Part shown: positions 53,386-62,084 of the stretch, one piece after another
Position numbering within the stretch: position 1 is the first letter of the stretch
How the letters are laid out: each line of letters opens with the position of its first letter
NCBI GenBank assembly: GCA_018004935.1
Contig: JAGNBF010000007.1
Coordinates: 55,750-119,749, forward strand
From: Chloroflexota bacterium
GTDB lineage: Bacteria > Chloroflexota > Anaerolineae > Promineifilales > Promineifilaceae
Direction: 5' to 3'
DNA length: 64,000 nt
The notes under the pieces: model-generated
Told to the model about the DNA's origin: nothing
The model's input: only the letters and a program-made list of their open reading frames with translations
Database searches by the model: none
Made by a program: the position numbers and the translations under genes

Positions 53386-53735
53386 AGTAAAAACCAGGTT
53401 TTTACAGCAAATTCGGAATGCTTTACAGGAGAAAAACCTGGTTTCTAAACCTGCGAGAAAGTTCCGCCCAGGTGTACTAGGGCGCTTGCCTACGTGGCGT
53501 TCCCCACCCCCAACCCCGCCCCCAGGGGCGGAGAGTTTTTTTAAGGCGGGCAAAATCGGGGGTTTTTGTTCATTAAATTTTTAATCGGGTAACGCCTTCA
53601 TTGACCCCATCCCCCCTCCCGATTCCCGAGGGAAGGGGGGAATTCCCATGGGGCATTTTTCGGGGCGAATACCCCCAAAAATGCCCCTTAGAAAAGTTCC
53701 CCGCCCCTGGGGGCGGGGTTAGGAGTGGGGGGGAT
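53386..53735. repeat. ACCAGGTTTTT hairpin and GC-rich repeat block
   Basis: 53386-53460: AAAAACCAGGTTTTTACAGC and GGAGAAAAACCTGGTTTCTA, inverse of 34711. 53495-53735: two GC-rich units (CCCCGCCCCCAGGGGCGG, then GCATTTTTCGGGGC and CCCCTGGGGGCGGGG) of the 11499 family. 53158-53810 has no gene. Confidence 0.7.
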
Positions 53736-53810
53736 TCCATTACCTGATTAATTTTTTAAACGACAAAAGTGAACGCTTATCTTATTCCCGAACGCTTCCT
53801 AAACAAATGA

Positions 53811-55904
53811 TCACGAATCAGCAGGCAACGTCAAAGGGAAAAGCAATACCCGATCACCAATAGCCACCCCATTTGCATCTACCAGCGGCCACCGTTGACC
53901 ATCTTCCCGTTGATATAAACCCAACTGCACCCAATACGTACCGGCAGACAGGGCCGCATCCAACTGAAGAGTATGCACATGAACAAACCGATCCCCAGCC
54001 AGCCAGGTATGGGGCGGATACCCCAGGCCATCCTGTTGGGCCACGATATTGCCCTGAGCATCTAACAGGTGAACAAAAGTTGCCAGCGATTGCGGTTTAC
54101 CATCCTGAAGGGTCTGCCAAAAGGTCAAAACAGTCAAAACATCACCAGGACGAGCTGGCACAGAGGTCAATTGGCTACCTACCAACGCCACCTGTCCGGC
54201 AAAAACAAGAGGTAACGGGGCCACCGGGGCCATCTCCGCTGGACTAACCAACCAGGTCACAGAAGAGGGCAAATAGGGCAAACTACCAGAGGCCACCGGC
54301 CAATCCGTCAGGTGTAGACGGAACCGGGTGAAATGATCCTGTTCGGCCAGCAGTTCGGCTTTGGCCCACTCGGCCAATACATTATTTAAGAAGCGCTCAT
54401 CAGCCAGCCATAACTCAATGGCATCCTGTCCGGCAGGGAAAGCCAACGCCTGGGCGGTGTCAACCCAGCGGCCGCGAAACGGTTCCCCGAGTTCACTGGT
54501 TAGAATATACGGGTCGGCATCTTCCAAATTACGGCTATTCATCAAAATAGGTTCTGGCGGCGGGTTCTGGCTCAAAAATTCGGCCATCTCCGACAAATAA
54601 AGGTTGTACTGCACCATTAACAGAACCTCACGGGGCCACACCTGAAAATAATCCCGCCAGGTAGCAAAACCCGTCAGCCCGAGAGTCAACACCACCAGCA
54701 CCAGAATTCCCCTCTGGAACCCCTGCCCCCACAACTGTCTCATCGTCAGCGGTACCGATTCACGGCCTATGTTTCGCCCCCACAGCCACTCCAACCCTAC
54801 CAATAAAGGCAAACTACTCAACACCATGACCGGGATTTGGGCGGTAATCGTGCGGTTAAAGTGCGGGGCACTGACGGTCAAAATGGTAGGTGCCAGGGTA
54901 ACAGGCAACCAGATAAGCAGAAAGGCATAAACTGGTTGCCGCCAACGCCAGAGGGCAATCATGAGTCCGGCATAAAAGAATAGACTGGTCCACCAGGGCA
55001 CAAACACGGGCCGTTCCGGCAGGTTATACGCCACCAGAGGATCTCCCCGAAAGGTAAACATCTTCAGGGTTAACCATAAATTCTCCAGAACTGATCGGGG
55101 ATTACCCGCCAAAAGGTCGGTGAGAGGTGTAATTGTCCAGTCACGGGCGAATTCGGCTCCTCGACTCTGGGAGAGAACAAGAAGTAAGGGCCAGGCGGTG
55201 AGCGCGGCCGCGCTCGCCATCAGGAGCAAACCAGGCCATTTTTCTTTGAGCAAGGGCCGATGCCACAAAGCCACATAAATCACAAAGGCCACAAAAACAA
55301 AGGGGGTAAAACGGGCGGGCTGATAGGTGTAAAGGGTAAGGCCGAGAAAGAAACCGGCAAGGCTATACCAATGCCCCCCCCTGGCAAAGAAAAACGGCCA
55401 CCGGGAGCCGTGACTGGGAGAGGGGTATTGCCAGGCGTACCAAAAAAAGAGCACGGTCAAGCTAAACGTGAGGGGTAAGGCGATGTTGCGTACACCTACC
55501 CGGCTGGTAGATACCGTCCAAAAGGTGAGACTGAGCCACGCGGCCGCGAACCAGGCCACCGGCCAGGACCACAGACGCCGTACCCACAGATAAGCCACCC
55601 CTATCGTTATCAGGCTACAAAACACCGCTGTCAGGCGCAAGGCCAGAGGATTATAGGCCACAATCTTCAACATCCCGGCTACCAGATAATAAAACAGGGC
55701 TTCCCGTCCCCACCCTTCGGCCACATAGAGCGGCCGCGCCCCAGCTACAATATTTAACGCCTGGCGTAGATCGATAGCTTCGTCATAATGCAACCCTGGG
55801 GGAACAGCCAGGAGATCACGGGTGCGGAACAAAATCGCGGCCGCGAGCCACACCATCACCCCCAATAATTCCCAGCGGTGGGTCTGCCACCAATTGTTTT
55901 TCAT
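53811..55904 (-). CDS. GT-C-fold membrane glycosyltransferase-like protein
   Basis: 697 aa, 11-12 membrane segments. The first loop carries VPPGLHYDEAIDLRQAL and AEGWGREALFYYLVAGML, as in the gene at 48744. C-terminal beta-domain with SVPARPGDVLTVLTFWQTL and AGTYWVQLGLYQREDGQRW. Probably transfers a sugar from a polyprenyl carrier, or glycosylates proteins outside the membrane. Confidence 0.8.
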   Translation of the reverse strand: MKNNWWQTHRWELLGVMVWLAAAILFRTRDLLAVPPGLHYDEAIDLRQALNIVAGARPLYVAEGWGREALFYYLVAGMLKIVAYNPLALRLTAVFCSLITIGVAYLWVRRLWSWPVAWFAAAWLSLTFWTVSTSRVGVRNIALPLTFSLTVLFFWYAWQYPSPSHGSRWPFFFARGGHWYSLAGFFLGLTLYTYQPARFTPFVFVAFVIYVALWHRPLLKEKWPGLLLMASAAALTAWPLLLVLSQSRGAEFARDWTITPLTDLLAGNPRSVLENLWLTLKMFTFRGDPLVAYNLPERPVFVPWWTSLFFYAGLMIALWRWRQPVYAFLLIWLPVTLAPTILTVSAPHFNRTITAQIPVMVLSSLPLLVGLEWLWGRNIGRESVPLTMRQLWGQGFQRGILVLVVLTLGLTGFATWRDYFQVWPREVLLMVQYNLYLSEMAEFLSQNPPPEPILMNSRNLEDADPYILTSELGEPFRGRWVDTAQALAFPAGQDAIELWLADERFLNNVLAEWAKAELLAEQDHFTRFRLHLTDWPVASGSLPYLPSSVTWLVSPAEMAPVAPLPLVFAGQVALVGSQLTSVPARPGDVLTVLTFWQTLQDGKPQSLATFVHLLDAQGNIVAQQDGLGYPPHTWLAGDRFVHVHTLQLDAALSAGTYWVQLGLYQREDGQRWPLVDANGVAIGDRVLLFPLTLPADS

Positions 55905-55982
55905 ACATTGCCTCTAAAAACAGTAATTCCCCAATCGAACGTTTGCCGGTCTGATAATTACGCCAACTGTCATACAGATTCC

Positions 55983-56147
55983 ATGACACATGACACTTCG
56001 TCAGCCACCCCTCTTCCGCTAAACTTCAGCACAACAAACAACAGCACCGTACCTAAAGATGTTCTTTCTTCAAAGATGTACAGCTTTGGCTGGCGTCAAT
56101 TCAAAGATCATCCGCGTAAGCGGTCGCATCTCACCTCCTTGAGTTAG
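55983..56147 (+). other. Possible small gene or RNA ending at a strong terminator
   Basis: On the plus strand a 54-codon frame (MTHDTSSATPLPLN...DHPRKRSHLTSLS) stops at 56145-56147, one base before a strong terminator, but has no ribosome site. On the minus strand, AAGGAGGTGAG stands directly before ATG 56129 of a 19-codon frame (MRPLTRMIFELTPAKAVHL, to 56070). The plus strand thus contains CACCTCCTT, like the end of 16S rRNA. It may be a small RNA, a small protein or a leader peptide for the 55904 gene. Confidence 0.4.
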
Positions 56148-56180
56148 CCCCACCAGAAAACCTGGTGGGGCTTTTGTTTT
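56146..56180 (+). terminator. Rho-independent terminator, plus strand
   Basis: AGCCCCACCAG/CTGGTGGGGCT with loop AAAAC and CTTTTGTTTT. No annotated plus-strand gene precedes it within 2 kb other than the small frame described above, so it implies an unannotated plus-strand transcript. Confidence 0.85.
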
Positions 56181-56187
56181 GGGGTGA

Positions 56188-58149
56188 TTACGGCCAGTCC
56201 CACAGAGTTATCTCCCCTAATCTCTGCCCCGTAGCGGGCACATAAAAACCCACCACCAACTCACCGCCACTTATTTCGGTCACAGGCTGTGACAAAGTCA
56301 GTGTCGTCACAAAAATCTCTTGTTCATGCCACTGACTGGTAGGGTACCCATTCAGCACCAGCTCCGTTGTGGCAATGGAGCTGTCATCTTCATTTTGGTA
56401 GCGAACATACACGGCATAATCCTGCCGAGGTGAGGTAAGTGCTTGCCAGTAGGCTGTGATCTGGGTTCCCGTGTCCGTTAGCACCATATCCCAATCTACG
56501 AGCGCCATTTCTCCCCCCAAGGCCCTATCGGTGGGGTTATGTCCAGGCAGGCGCGGCATAACAGCGGGCACATAAACGGTGCGGTAATTAATCAGTGGCG
56601 TGGCGCTGAACGTCGCTTCAGGGAAAAAGGTGGTCAATTGGTTTAACATTTCGGTCTGATCAGCTCGCACCAGGTAAAGGACGGGGGTGCTCAGGCGGCC
56701 CACCGGCAACAGGCTATTATTGCCGGTAAAAGACCACAACCGTTGCCGACTACGTAGGGCAAACTGAACCGTGGCCCGCTCTGGTAACGGGGGTATGAGG
56801 TAGAGCAAGGTTTCGGGGGGATACGCGGCCGCGCTCTGTCCCAATTGCCACTCATCTACGGCAAATGCCTGGGCCAGTTGGGGTTGTTGGGCGTAGGTGG
56901 TGAAGTAGGCGCGGGTTGTCAGAAAAGCAGAAGTGAACAGTAAACAGTAAACAGGGAGCAGTGACCAGCGGGCAGTGGGTAGTGGACGGCGTAATAACGG
57001 TTGACTGATGACGGGTAACTGCTCACTCAGCCAGCTCAGACCCATGGCGATGAGGATAGCCAGGGGCGCGGCCGCGGCCAACAACAACGGCCAACCATTT
57101 TTCCCCTCGGTCAACAGAGCCGGAAGCAAGGCCACACCCGCCCAAAGGAGCAAAAATAGATGACGCCTTTCGCGCCCTTGCCGCACCGTAATACCTAAAC
57201 CCATCAGCAACAGAATCGCCTGAACGCCATCCAAAAACGGGCGACCGGGCAGGTTGTAGGCCAACTCGGCCGAACCAGACCAAAATAACCCGGCTAAGAT
57301 TTGACTGAATCCGGCAAAAGATGGGCTATGAACCTCTTCGCTCCCAAACGGCCAACCCCAAATGATGCTGAAAAAGGCCAGAACCACGACCCCCGAGGCA
57401 AACGAAACCGCTATCCCCCTCACTCTGGCCCTCTCTCCCGTGGGGAAAGGGAATGCTCCCTTCGCCCTTACCGGGAGAAGGGTTGGGGATGAGGGTTCAG
57501 CCCGCCATAAGACAAACCCAAACGCCAGCAGTAAAAACAAACCCACCCCCATCTGACCATACGCGGCCGCGCCCCACAAAACCCCGGTCAGGGCAAAGTA
57601 GGTCAGGGGCGAAAGCGTGAACCGTTGCCACCAGACAGGCCAGGCCGAATGACGACGTTTCGGTTCAGGTTCTACAGGTGAGGAATGGTGATTGAGGCCC
57701 TGCCAGAAGCAGGCCACTGCCAGAACGGAAAACGTCGTCGCCCACGGAAAACCTGTACCAAAGCGGCTCAAGCTGAGTGCCGGGTAAAAAATGGCTGTCG
57801 TGAACGCGGCCGCAAGGGGCATCCAGTTTGTCTTTTTAGGCGCAACAGGCAACAGGGCCGCGGCCGCGACATACGTCCCCCACACCAGCAATACTCCCGC
57901 CACCGCCGAACTGGCCCGGAGTGCCCAGGGGGTCGCCCCGCTCCAACGCATGAATACGGAAGCGATCATCTGGGGCAAACCGATTGGGTCATCAACCAGC
58001 ACCGCCAGACCAAACTCGGCCTCGTCCGGGTGCAGGCCAGGGGGCAAGGTGTCTAATTGCCAGAAACGGAGCGCGGCCGCGAATAAAACCACCAACACCA
58101 GCCACCAGCGGGAGGGGTTTGCCTCTTTAGAACGACCTGTTTTACTCAT
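56188..58149 (-). CDS. GT-C-fold membrane glycosyltransferase-like protein
   Basis: 653 aa. First loop LPPGLHPDEAEFGLAVLV has the acidic motif. About 11 membrane segments and a C-terminal beta-domain. A REP-like unit lies within the frame (57418-57500) and codes for LLPVRAKGAFPFPTGERARV; another repeat-like stretch (56930-56995) codes for RPLPTARWSLLPVYCLLFTS. Start overlaps the preceding gene's stop by ATGA. Confidence 0.78.
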   Translation of the reverse strand: MSKTGRSKEANPSRWWLVLVVLFAAALRFWQLDTLPPGLHPDEAEFGLAVLVDDPIGLPQMIASVFMRWSGATPWALRASSAVAGVLLVWGTYVAAAALLPVAPKKTNWMPLAAAFTTAIFYPALSLSRFGTGFPWATTFSVLAVACFWQGLNHHSSPVEPEPKRRHSAWPVWWQRFTLSPLTYFALTGVLWGAAAYGQMGVGLFLLLAFGFVLWRAEPSSPTLLPVRAKGAFPFPTGERARVRGIAVSFASGVVVLAFFSIIWGWPFGSEEVHSPSFAGFSQILAGLFWSGSAELAYNLPGRPFLDGVQAILLLMGLGITVRQGRERRHLFLLLWAGVALLPALLTEGKNGWPLLLAAAAPLAILIAMGLSWLSEQLPVISQPLLRRPLPTARWSLLPVYCLLFTSAFLTTRAYFTTYAQQPQLAQAFAVDEWQLGQSAAAYPPETLLYLIPPLPERATVQFALRSRQRLWSFTGNNSLLPVGRLSTPVLYLVRADQTEMLNQLTTFFPEATFSATPLINYRTVYVPAVMPRLPGHNPTDRALGGEMALVDWDMVLTDTGTQITAYWQALTSPRQDYAVYVRYQNEDDSSIATTELVLNGYPTSQWHEQEIFVTTLTLSQPVTEISGGELVVGFYVPATGQRLGEITLWDWP

Positions 58150-59969
58150 GGCTGAATGACGCTCCCGGCTTGAACCTGATAAATAAACACCGACGAACCA
58201 ATCCGTGCCGTAGGCTCTTGCGCCCGAAACCAGGTGAAAACGTGTTTGTCATCTTGCAACGGCAACTCCCACAACATACTGGCACTAATGGCATACACCC
58301 CATCCGGGGGGTTGAGCGGATCAAACGGCACATCCCACCAGAGGTGCAAATTGTGCGGCGAACCGGGCAACGGTTCATAAACGATACCGTAATACTCCGG
58401 TCGTGCCGAACCAAACCAGGCCAGTTTCACCGAACCCACCTGGTTTTCGACCATCCACGCCTGTAAACGCCGTAAATCCTGCCCCCAATCCACATTACTA
58501 TCCACCAAAATGTTGTACCCATTGGCTGGCCCACCACCCAACAGGTTAAAAAATCCCAGATAAGAGGGGTAGAGCCAGAGGGCGGCGAGGATGAGGGTCA
58601 GGGTAGTCACCCAAGGAATGAGGGGTATGATGCGTGATGCATAATTCGTATGGTGTGCTACATACTGCGGGTGGCGTTGCCAAAATCGTAAATCGTCAAT
58701 CGTCAATCGTAAATCCCCCGCCACCCCCCCCATGAGCAGATAAATAAACGGCAACAGCGGCAACAGGTGGCGGTAGCCGATGTTGAGTGAGCTTTGGGTC
58801 ATGAGGAAGAAGAATAGCAGGGCCGGAAGGAGCAAAAAGAGGGCGCGGCCGCGACTTTCCCGCCTGCGTATCAACCAGAAAGCCGCCACCAACCCACCCA
58901 CCAACGTCACCAATGGCGTTTTCACCAGGAAAGCAATGGGGAAATAAAGGGGAAACCCGGTAACGGATGTTTTACCCAACAAAAAGGTGGGCCGACCGGA
59001 ATCCTGCCCCAACAACACCATCTGCTCCAACCCCGCCGCAAACGTCGGCAGAGGGCCGCTCTGCTCGTTTAAGGCCATCAACCAGGGCAACTCGGTTGAA
59101 CGGAAACGGTATGGCCCCCATTCAAAACCAAAAATGGCCCAAATCACCAACAAAGACAGTGCCCCGGCCAAAATCAGTTGCCCGACCCGCCGCGCGGCCG
59201 CAGATAAGCTCCATTTATCTCCATACAGCGGCAAAACGGCCAACACGAAAAAGATGGGCACAAAACCCAGGGTGGAAAGTTTGCTGGCGAAGGTACAGCC
59301 CAGAATAGTGAACAGTGAACAGTAAACAGTGAACGGTGAACGGTGAACAGTGGATAGTAAACGGTTGCGAGCTGTTGACCATTGACCATTGACCATTAAC
59401 CATTGACCATTCTTGCGTTCCCCCAAGTTCCCCCACAAATTCCACAATGCCCCCACCACCAACAACAAAAACAGCGTCCCCCCCAGGTCGGTGGTGGTGT
59501 AGCGGGTGTGGGCCAGCAGGTTGGGGTCAAAAAGGAGAAAGATGAACGTGAACGCGGCCGCGTTCCGCCCCCATAATTTGTACCCTAACCAATACCCGGC
59601 CAACCCCAAAGCCAACCCCAACAGAACAATCGGCAGGCGGGCCAGGAAAATCATCCGCGTGACATCATGGTTTGTCTCCCAGAGGAAGGCATCGGCAACG
59701 GCGTACCATTGCCCTTCCTGCCAGGCAGAGCTACTTGTGTCCAGGTGCAAATCGGGCAGGAGCAACAAAGGCAAGGCACTGAGCGTATTCACCAGCGGCG
59801 GATGCTCCAGGCTCAAACGTGGATCACCCGTCATCAGGAAGGCATACCCCCGCGTCAGATGATTCTGTTCATCCATCGTGGGGCTGTCCCTCACCATGCT
59901 GTTGAGAGCCAGCCCCCAAAACAGCCAGATCGCCAGAATGAGTGCCCCGTTGCGTCGCTGTATTGCCAT
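58146..59969 (-). CDS. GT39/ArnT-like membrane glycosyltransferase
   Basis: 607 aa. First loop DSPTMDEQNHLTRGYAFLMTGDPRLSLEHPPLVN has the DE pair and HPP of PMT/ArnT-type enzymes. 10-12 membrane segments; the final soluble part has NILVDSNVDWGQDLRRLQAW, frequent in this group. Two tandem-repeat tracts are in frame: 59305-59420 (NGQWLMVNGQWSTARNRLL...) and 58680-58715 (DLRLTIDDLRFWQ). Co-translated with the gene at 58149. Confidence 0.82.
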   Translation of the reverse strand: MAIQRRNGALILAIWLFWGLALNSMVRDSPTMDEQNHLTRGYAFLMTGDPRLSLEHPPLVNTLSALPLLLLPDLHLDTSSSAWQEGQWYAVADAFLWETNHDVTRMIFLARLPIVLLGLALGLAGYWLGYKLWGRNAAAFTFIFLLFDPNLLAHTRYTTTDLGGTLFLLLVVGALWNLWGNLGERKNGQWLMVNGQWSTARNRLLSTVHRSPFTVYCSLFTILGCTFASKLSTLGFVPIFFVLAVLPLYGDKWSLSAAARRVGQLILAGALSLLVIWAIFGFEWGPYRFRSTELPWLMALNEQSGPLPTFAAGLEQMVLLGQDSGRPTFLLGKTSVTGFPLYFPIAFLVKTPLVTLVGGLVAAFWLIRRRESRGRALFLLLPALLFFFLMTQSSLNIGYRHLLPLLPFIYLLMGGVAGDLRLTIDDLRFWQRHPQYVAHHTNYASRIIPLIPWVTTLTLILAALWLYPSYLGFFNLLGGGPANGYNILVDSNVDWGQDLRRLQAWMVENQVGSVKLAWFGSARPEYYGIVYEPLPGSPHNLHLWWDVPFDPLNPPDGVYAISASMLWELPLQDDKHVFTWFRAQEPTARIGSSVFIYQVQAGSVIQP

Positions 59970-60009
59970 GAGGAGCGATTATACCTCGTCGCGGCCGCGG
60001 ACAAGGAGT

Positions 60010-60330
60010 GGCACCAGCAATTCTCAATTTGAAGGGTAAGCATTCCCTTAATCCACCCGGCAGTCAAACCGTCGAGCTATCAGTACCAGGCCCTACGGGC
60101 TAAAACCCCAGGCCAACGGCCTTCGTAAATATAGCCCGGCCCGCCGTGGTTCAAAAGTCGGCAAACGGTGCTTAACAGTTTGTAGGGCGATTTGGTAAAT
60201 CGCCCACGAGACGATTTACCAAATCGTCCTACAAATTTGTAAAGCTGACCTGAACCATGCCCCCGGCCCGTTTTACGGCCGGGCGGCCTCTGCCTTTGTT
60301 AAGGCCCAGGCCAAATTGAGAATTGCTGTA
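60010..60330. repeat. Cluster of dispersed repeats
   Basis: 60012-60045: CACCAGCAATTCTCAATTTGAAG, repeated at 63843. 60050-60145 and 60255-60325: the AGCCCGGCCC family, apparently split by 60178-60239, the TGTAGGGCGATTT palindrome. The bracketing suggests that the palindrome entered an older repeat. 59970-61147 has no gene. Confidence 0.7.
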
Positions 60331-60542
60331 ATGACACAGGGCAGGGCTTTTCCAACGTCCGATTTCTTAGCCCTGCCTATACCGGTGATGACTTTCCCGG
60401 GGTGGCCTCGGATATACCCAACGCGGTGATAAAGCGACACGGCGACAGGGCGAAAAAATGTCAGATTATGTCCATTGGTAGTATATATAAGTAATCGTTC
60501 GTTTTTAACTTAGGGATTGAAGATTAAATAACTTGAACATTT

Positions 60543-60870
60543 GCTGTAGCCCGTCTCCTGACTGCGCCACCTACGTTATTTCTGAACGATGACAAAGACT
60601 TGTGTAAAGCTGTACGAGTGATACAGTTAGGGCCTAAGGTAGTCGTCCGTTTATATCATTTTTGGGTAACTATACTTACCACGGTCATAAAGTGACACTT
60701 TGTTAGCGGCAACAGATTGGTAGGTTTGGACTAAAAACCCATCCCCCTTCGATCCCAGAGGGAAGGGGGGAAACCCAACGGCGCGGTTTGGCGAGCGGAC
60801 GCTCGCCAAACCGCGCCGAAAATAGTTCCCCGCCCCTGGGGGCGGGGTTAGGGGTGGGGGTGACCTTGGA
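60543..60870. repeat. GTCTCCTGAC hairpin and GC-rich unit
   Basis: 60543-60572 is the most diverged GGTCAGGAGACC family copy. 60735-60870 has GGCGCGGTTTGGCGAGCGG and its inverse CGCTCGCCAAACCGCGCC, then CCCCGCCCCTGGGGGCGG, of the 11499 family. Text around 60440-60475 (GGCGACAGGGCGAAAAAATG) repeats at 60898-60925. Confidence 0.68.
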
Positions 60871-61038
60871 TAAACCCAACACGACGATAAAGTGAGACGG
60901 CGACAGGGCGAAAAAATGTCAGATTATGCCCTTTGACAGTATATACACGTCCTCGAGGGCTGAGCTTGTCGAAGCCTTGTATTGCCTTCGACAAACTCAG
61001 GCAACGGCTTCGTAGTTACCCATTTTGTGTTTATCCCG

Positions 61039-61140
61039 GTATCTTCTCAATATTCCGGGGCAAACCTTCAGAAGGTTTCATCTATAGCCTGGCTCGTGGT
61101 TCAAACCTTCCGAAGGTTCCGCCCTTTATTGAGATGTTAC
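61039..61140. mobile_element. MITE-like element, copy 4
   Basis: Left end GTATCTTCTCAATATTCC, right end CTTTATTGAGATGTTAC. Flanked by ATCCCG at 61033-61038 and 61141-61146. The interior (CAAACCTTCAGAAGG...CAAACCTTCCGAAGG) differs from the other copies, whose interior words instead lie just outside at 60955-61015. It ends 7 bases before the next start codon. Confidence 0.72.
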
Positions 61141-61147
61141 ATCCCGT

Positions 61148-62080
61148 ATGCCAAAATATCTCTCCAATCTACTTAAACTCCTCATCACGGTTGTTGGTGT
61201 CTATCTTGTCCTACAAAACGTCACTATCGCCGATATCGTCGCCACGCTTACCGAAGTGAAGTGGTTCTGGGTACTTTTGGCCGTTGGCCTGATGACCGCC
61301 AGTCTGGTTTTACGTGCCTATCGCTGGCAGTTACTCCTGTTTGGCGTCAACTCCCATATCACCTTGGGCCGATTAACAACCATCTATTTCATCGGCAATT
61401 TTTTTAATGCCTTTCTCCCCAGTGGTTTTGGTGGGGATGTCGTACGTGTGGTAGAAGCCGCCCGCGATGTGCCCACCGATATTGCCGCGGGTACAGTCCT
61501 GGTAGATCGGCTAACCGGCCTGCTGACACTATTTGTCATGGGGCTAATTGGTTTACCCTTCCGTCCGGCCGATTTCCCGGTGGCCCAAACCTGGATGGTT
61601 TTGAGCCTCTCTGTGGGGGGATTAATAGGAGGTTATTTGCTGTTAGATGGGCGGCTCATTCAGCGGTGGGGGGGGTGGCTACCGGGTAAGTTATCGCCAG
61701 TGGGGGATGGGCCACTGGCAAAATTATTGAAGGCGATTCAGGCGTGTGGCTGGCGGGCGGTCTGGGGAGCACTGGGGGTTTCGGCATTGTTTAATTTGCT
61801 TTTGGTGGCATGGTGGGCGGCCTGCGGCCGCGCCCTCAATCTCGACATCTCTTATGGCTATTACCTGCTCGTCATTCCCATTCTCTCTGTCGCCATGTTA
61901 GTGCCTTCGGTGGGCGGGCTAGGGGTGCGCGAAAACATGACCCCTCTCCTTTTTGCCCCGGCGGGCGTTTCATTTCACGCCGCCGTCACCCTGGCTATCC
62001 TCACCTTCCTCGTCTTGCGCCTCACCAGTCTGTTTGGTGCCCCCGTCTACCTCTGGTCCACCCTCCGCGCCAAAAAATAA
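61148..62080 (+). CDS. Flippase-like/LPG-synthase transmembrane protein
   Basis: 310 aa with about 8 membrane segments. YFIGNFFNAFLPSGFGGDVVRVVEAAR and DRLTGLLTLFVMGLIGL match the AglD/MprF membrane domain (PF03706, UPF0104). Such proteins move or modify lipid-linked compounds. It lies among GT-C glycosyltransferases, consistent with a surface glycan pathway. Start at the edge of a MITE-like element, without a clear ribosome site. Confidence 0.85.
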   Translation: MPKYLSNLLKLLITVVGVYLVLQNVTIADIVATLTEVKWFWVLLAVGLMTASLVLRAYRWQLLLFGVNSHITLGRLTTIYFIGNFFNAFLPSGFGGDVVRVVEAARDVPTDIAAGTVLVDRLTGLLTLFVMGLIGLPFRPADFPVAQTWMVLSLSVGGLIGGYLLLDGRLIQRWGGWLPGKLSPVGDGPLAKLLKAIQACGWRAVWGALGVSALFNLLLVAWWAACGRALNLDISYGYYLLVIPILSVAMLVPSVGGLGVRENMTPLLFAPAGVSFHAAVTLAILTFLVLRLTSLFGAPVYLWSTLRAKK

Positions 62081-62084
62081 TCTT

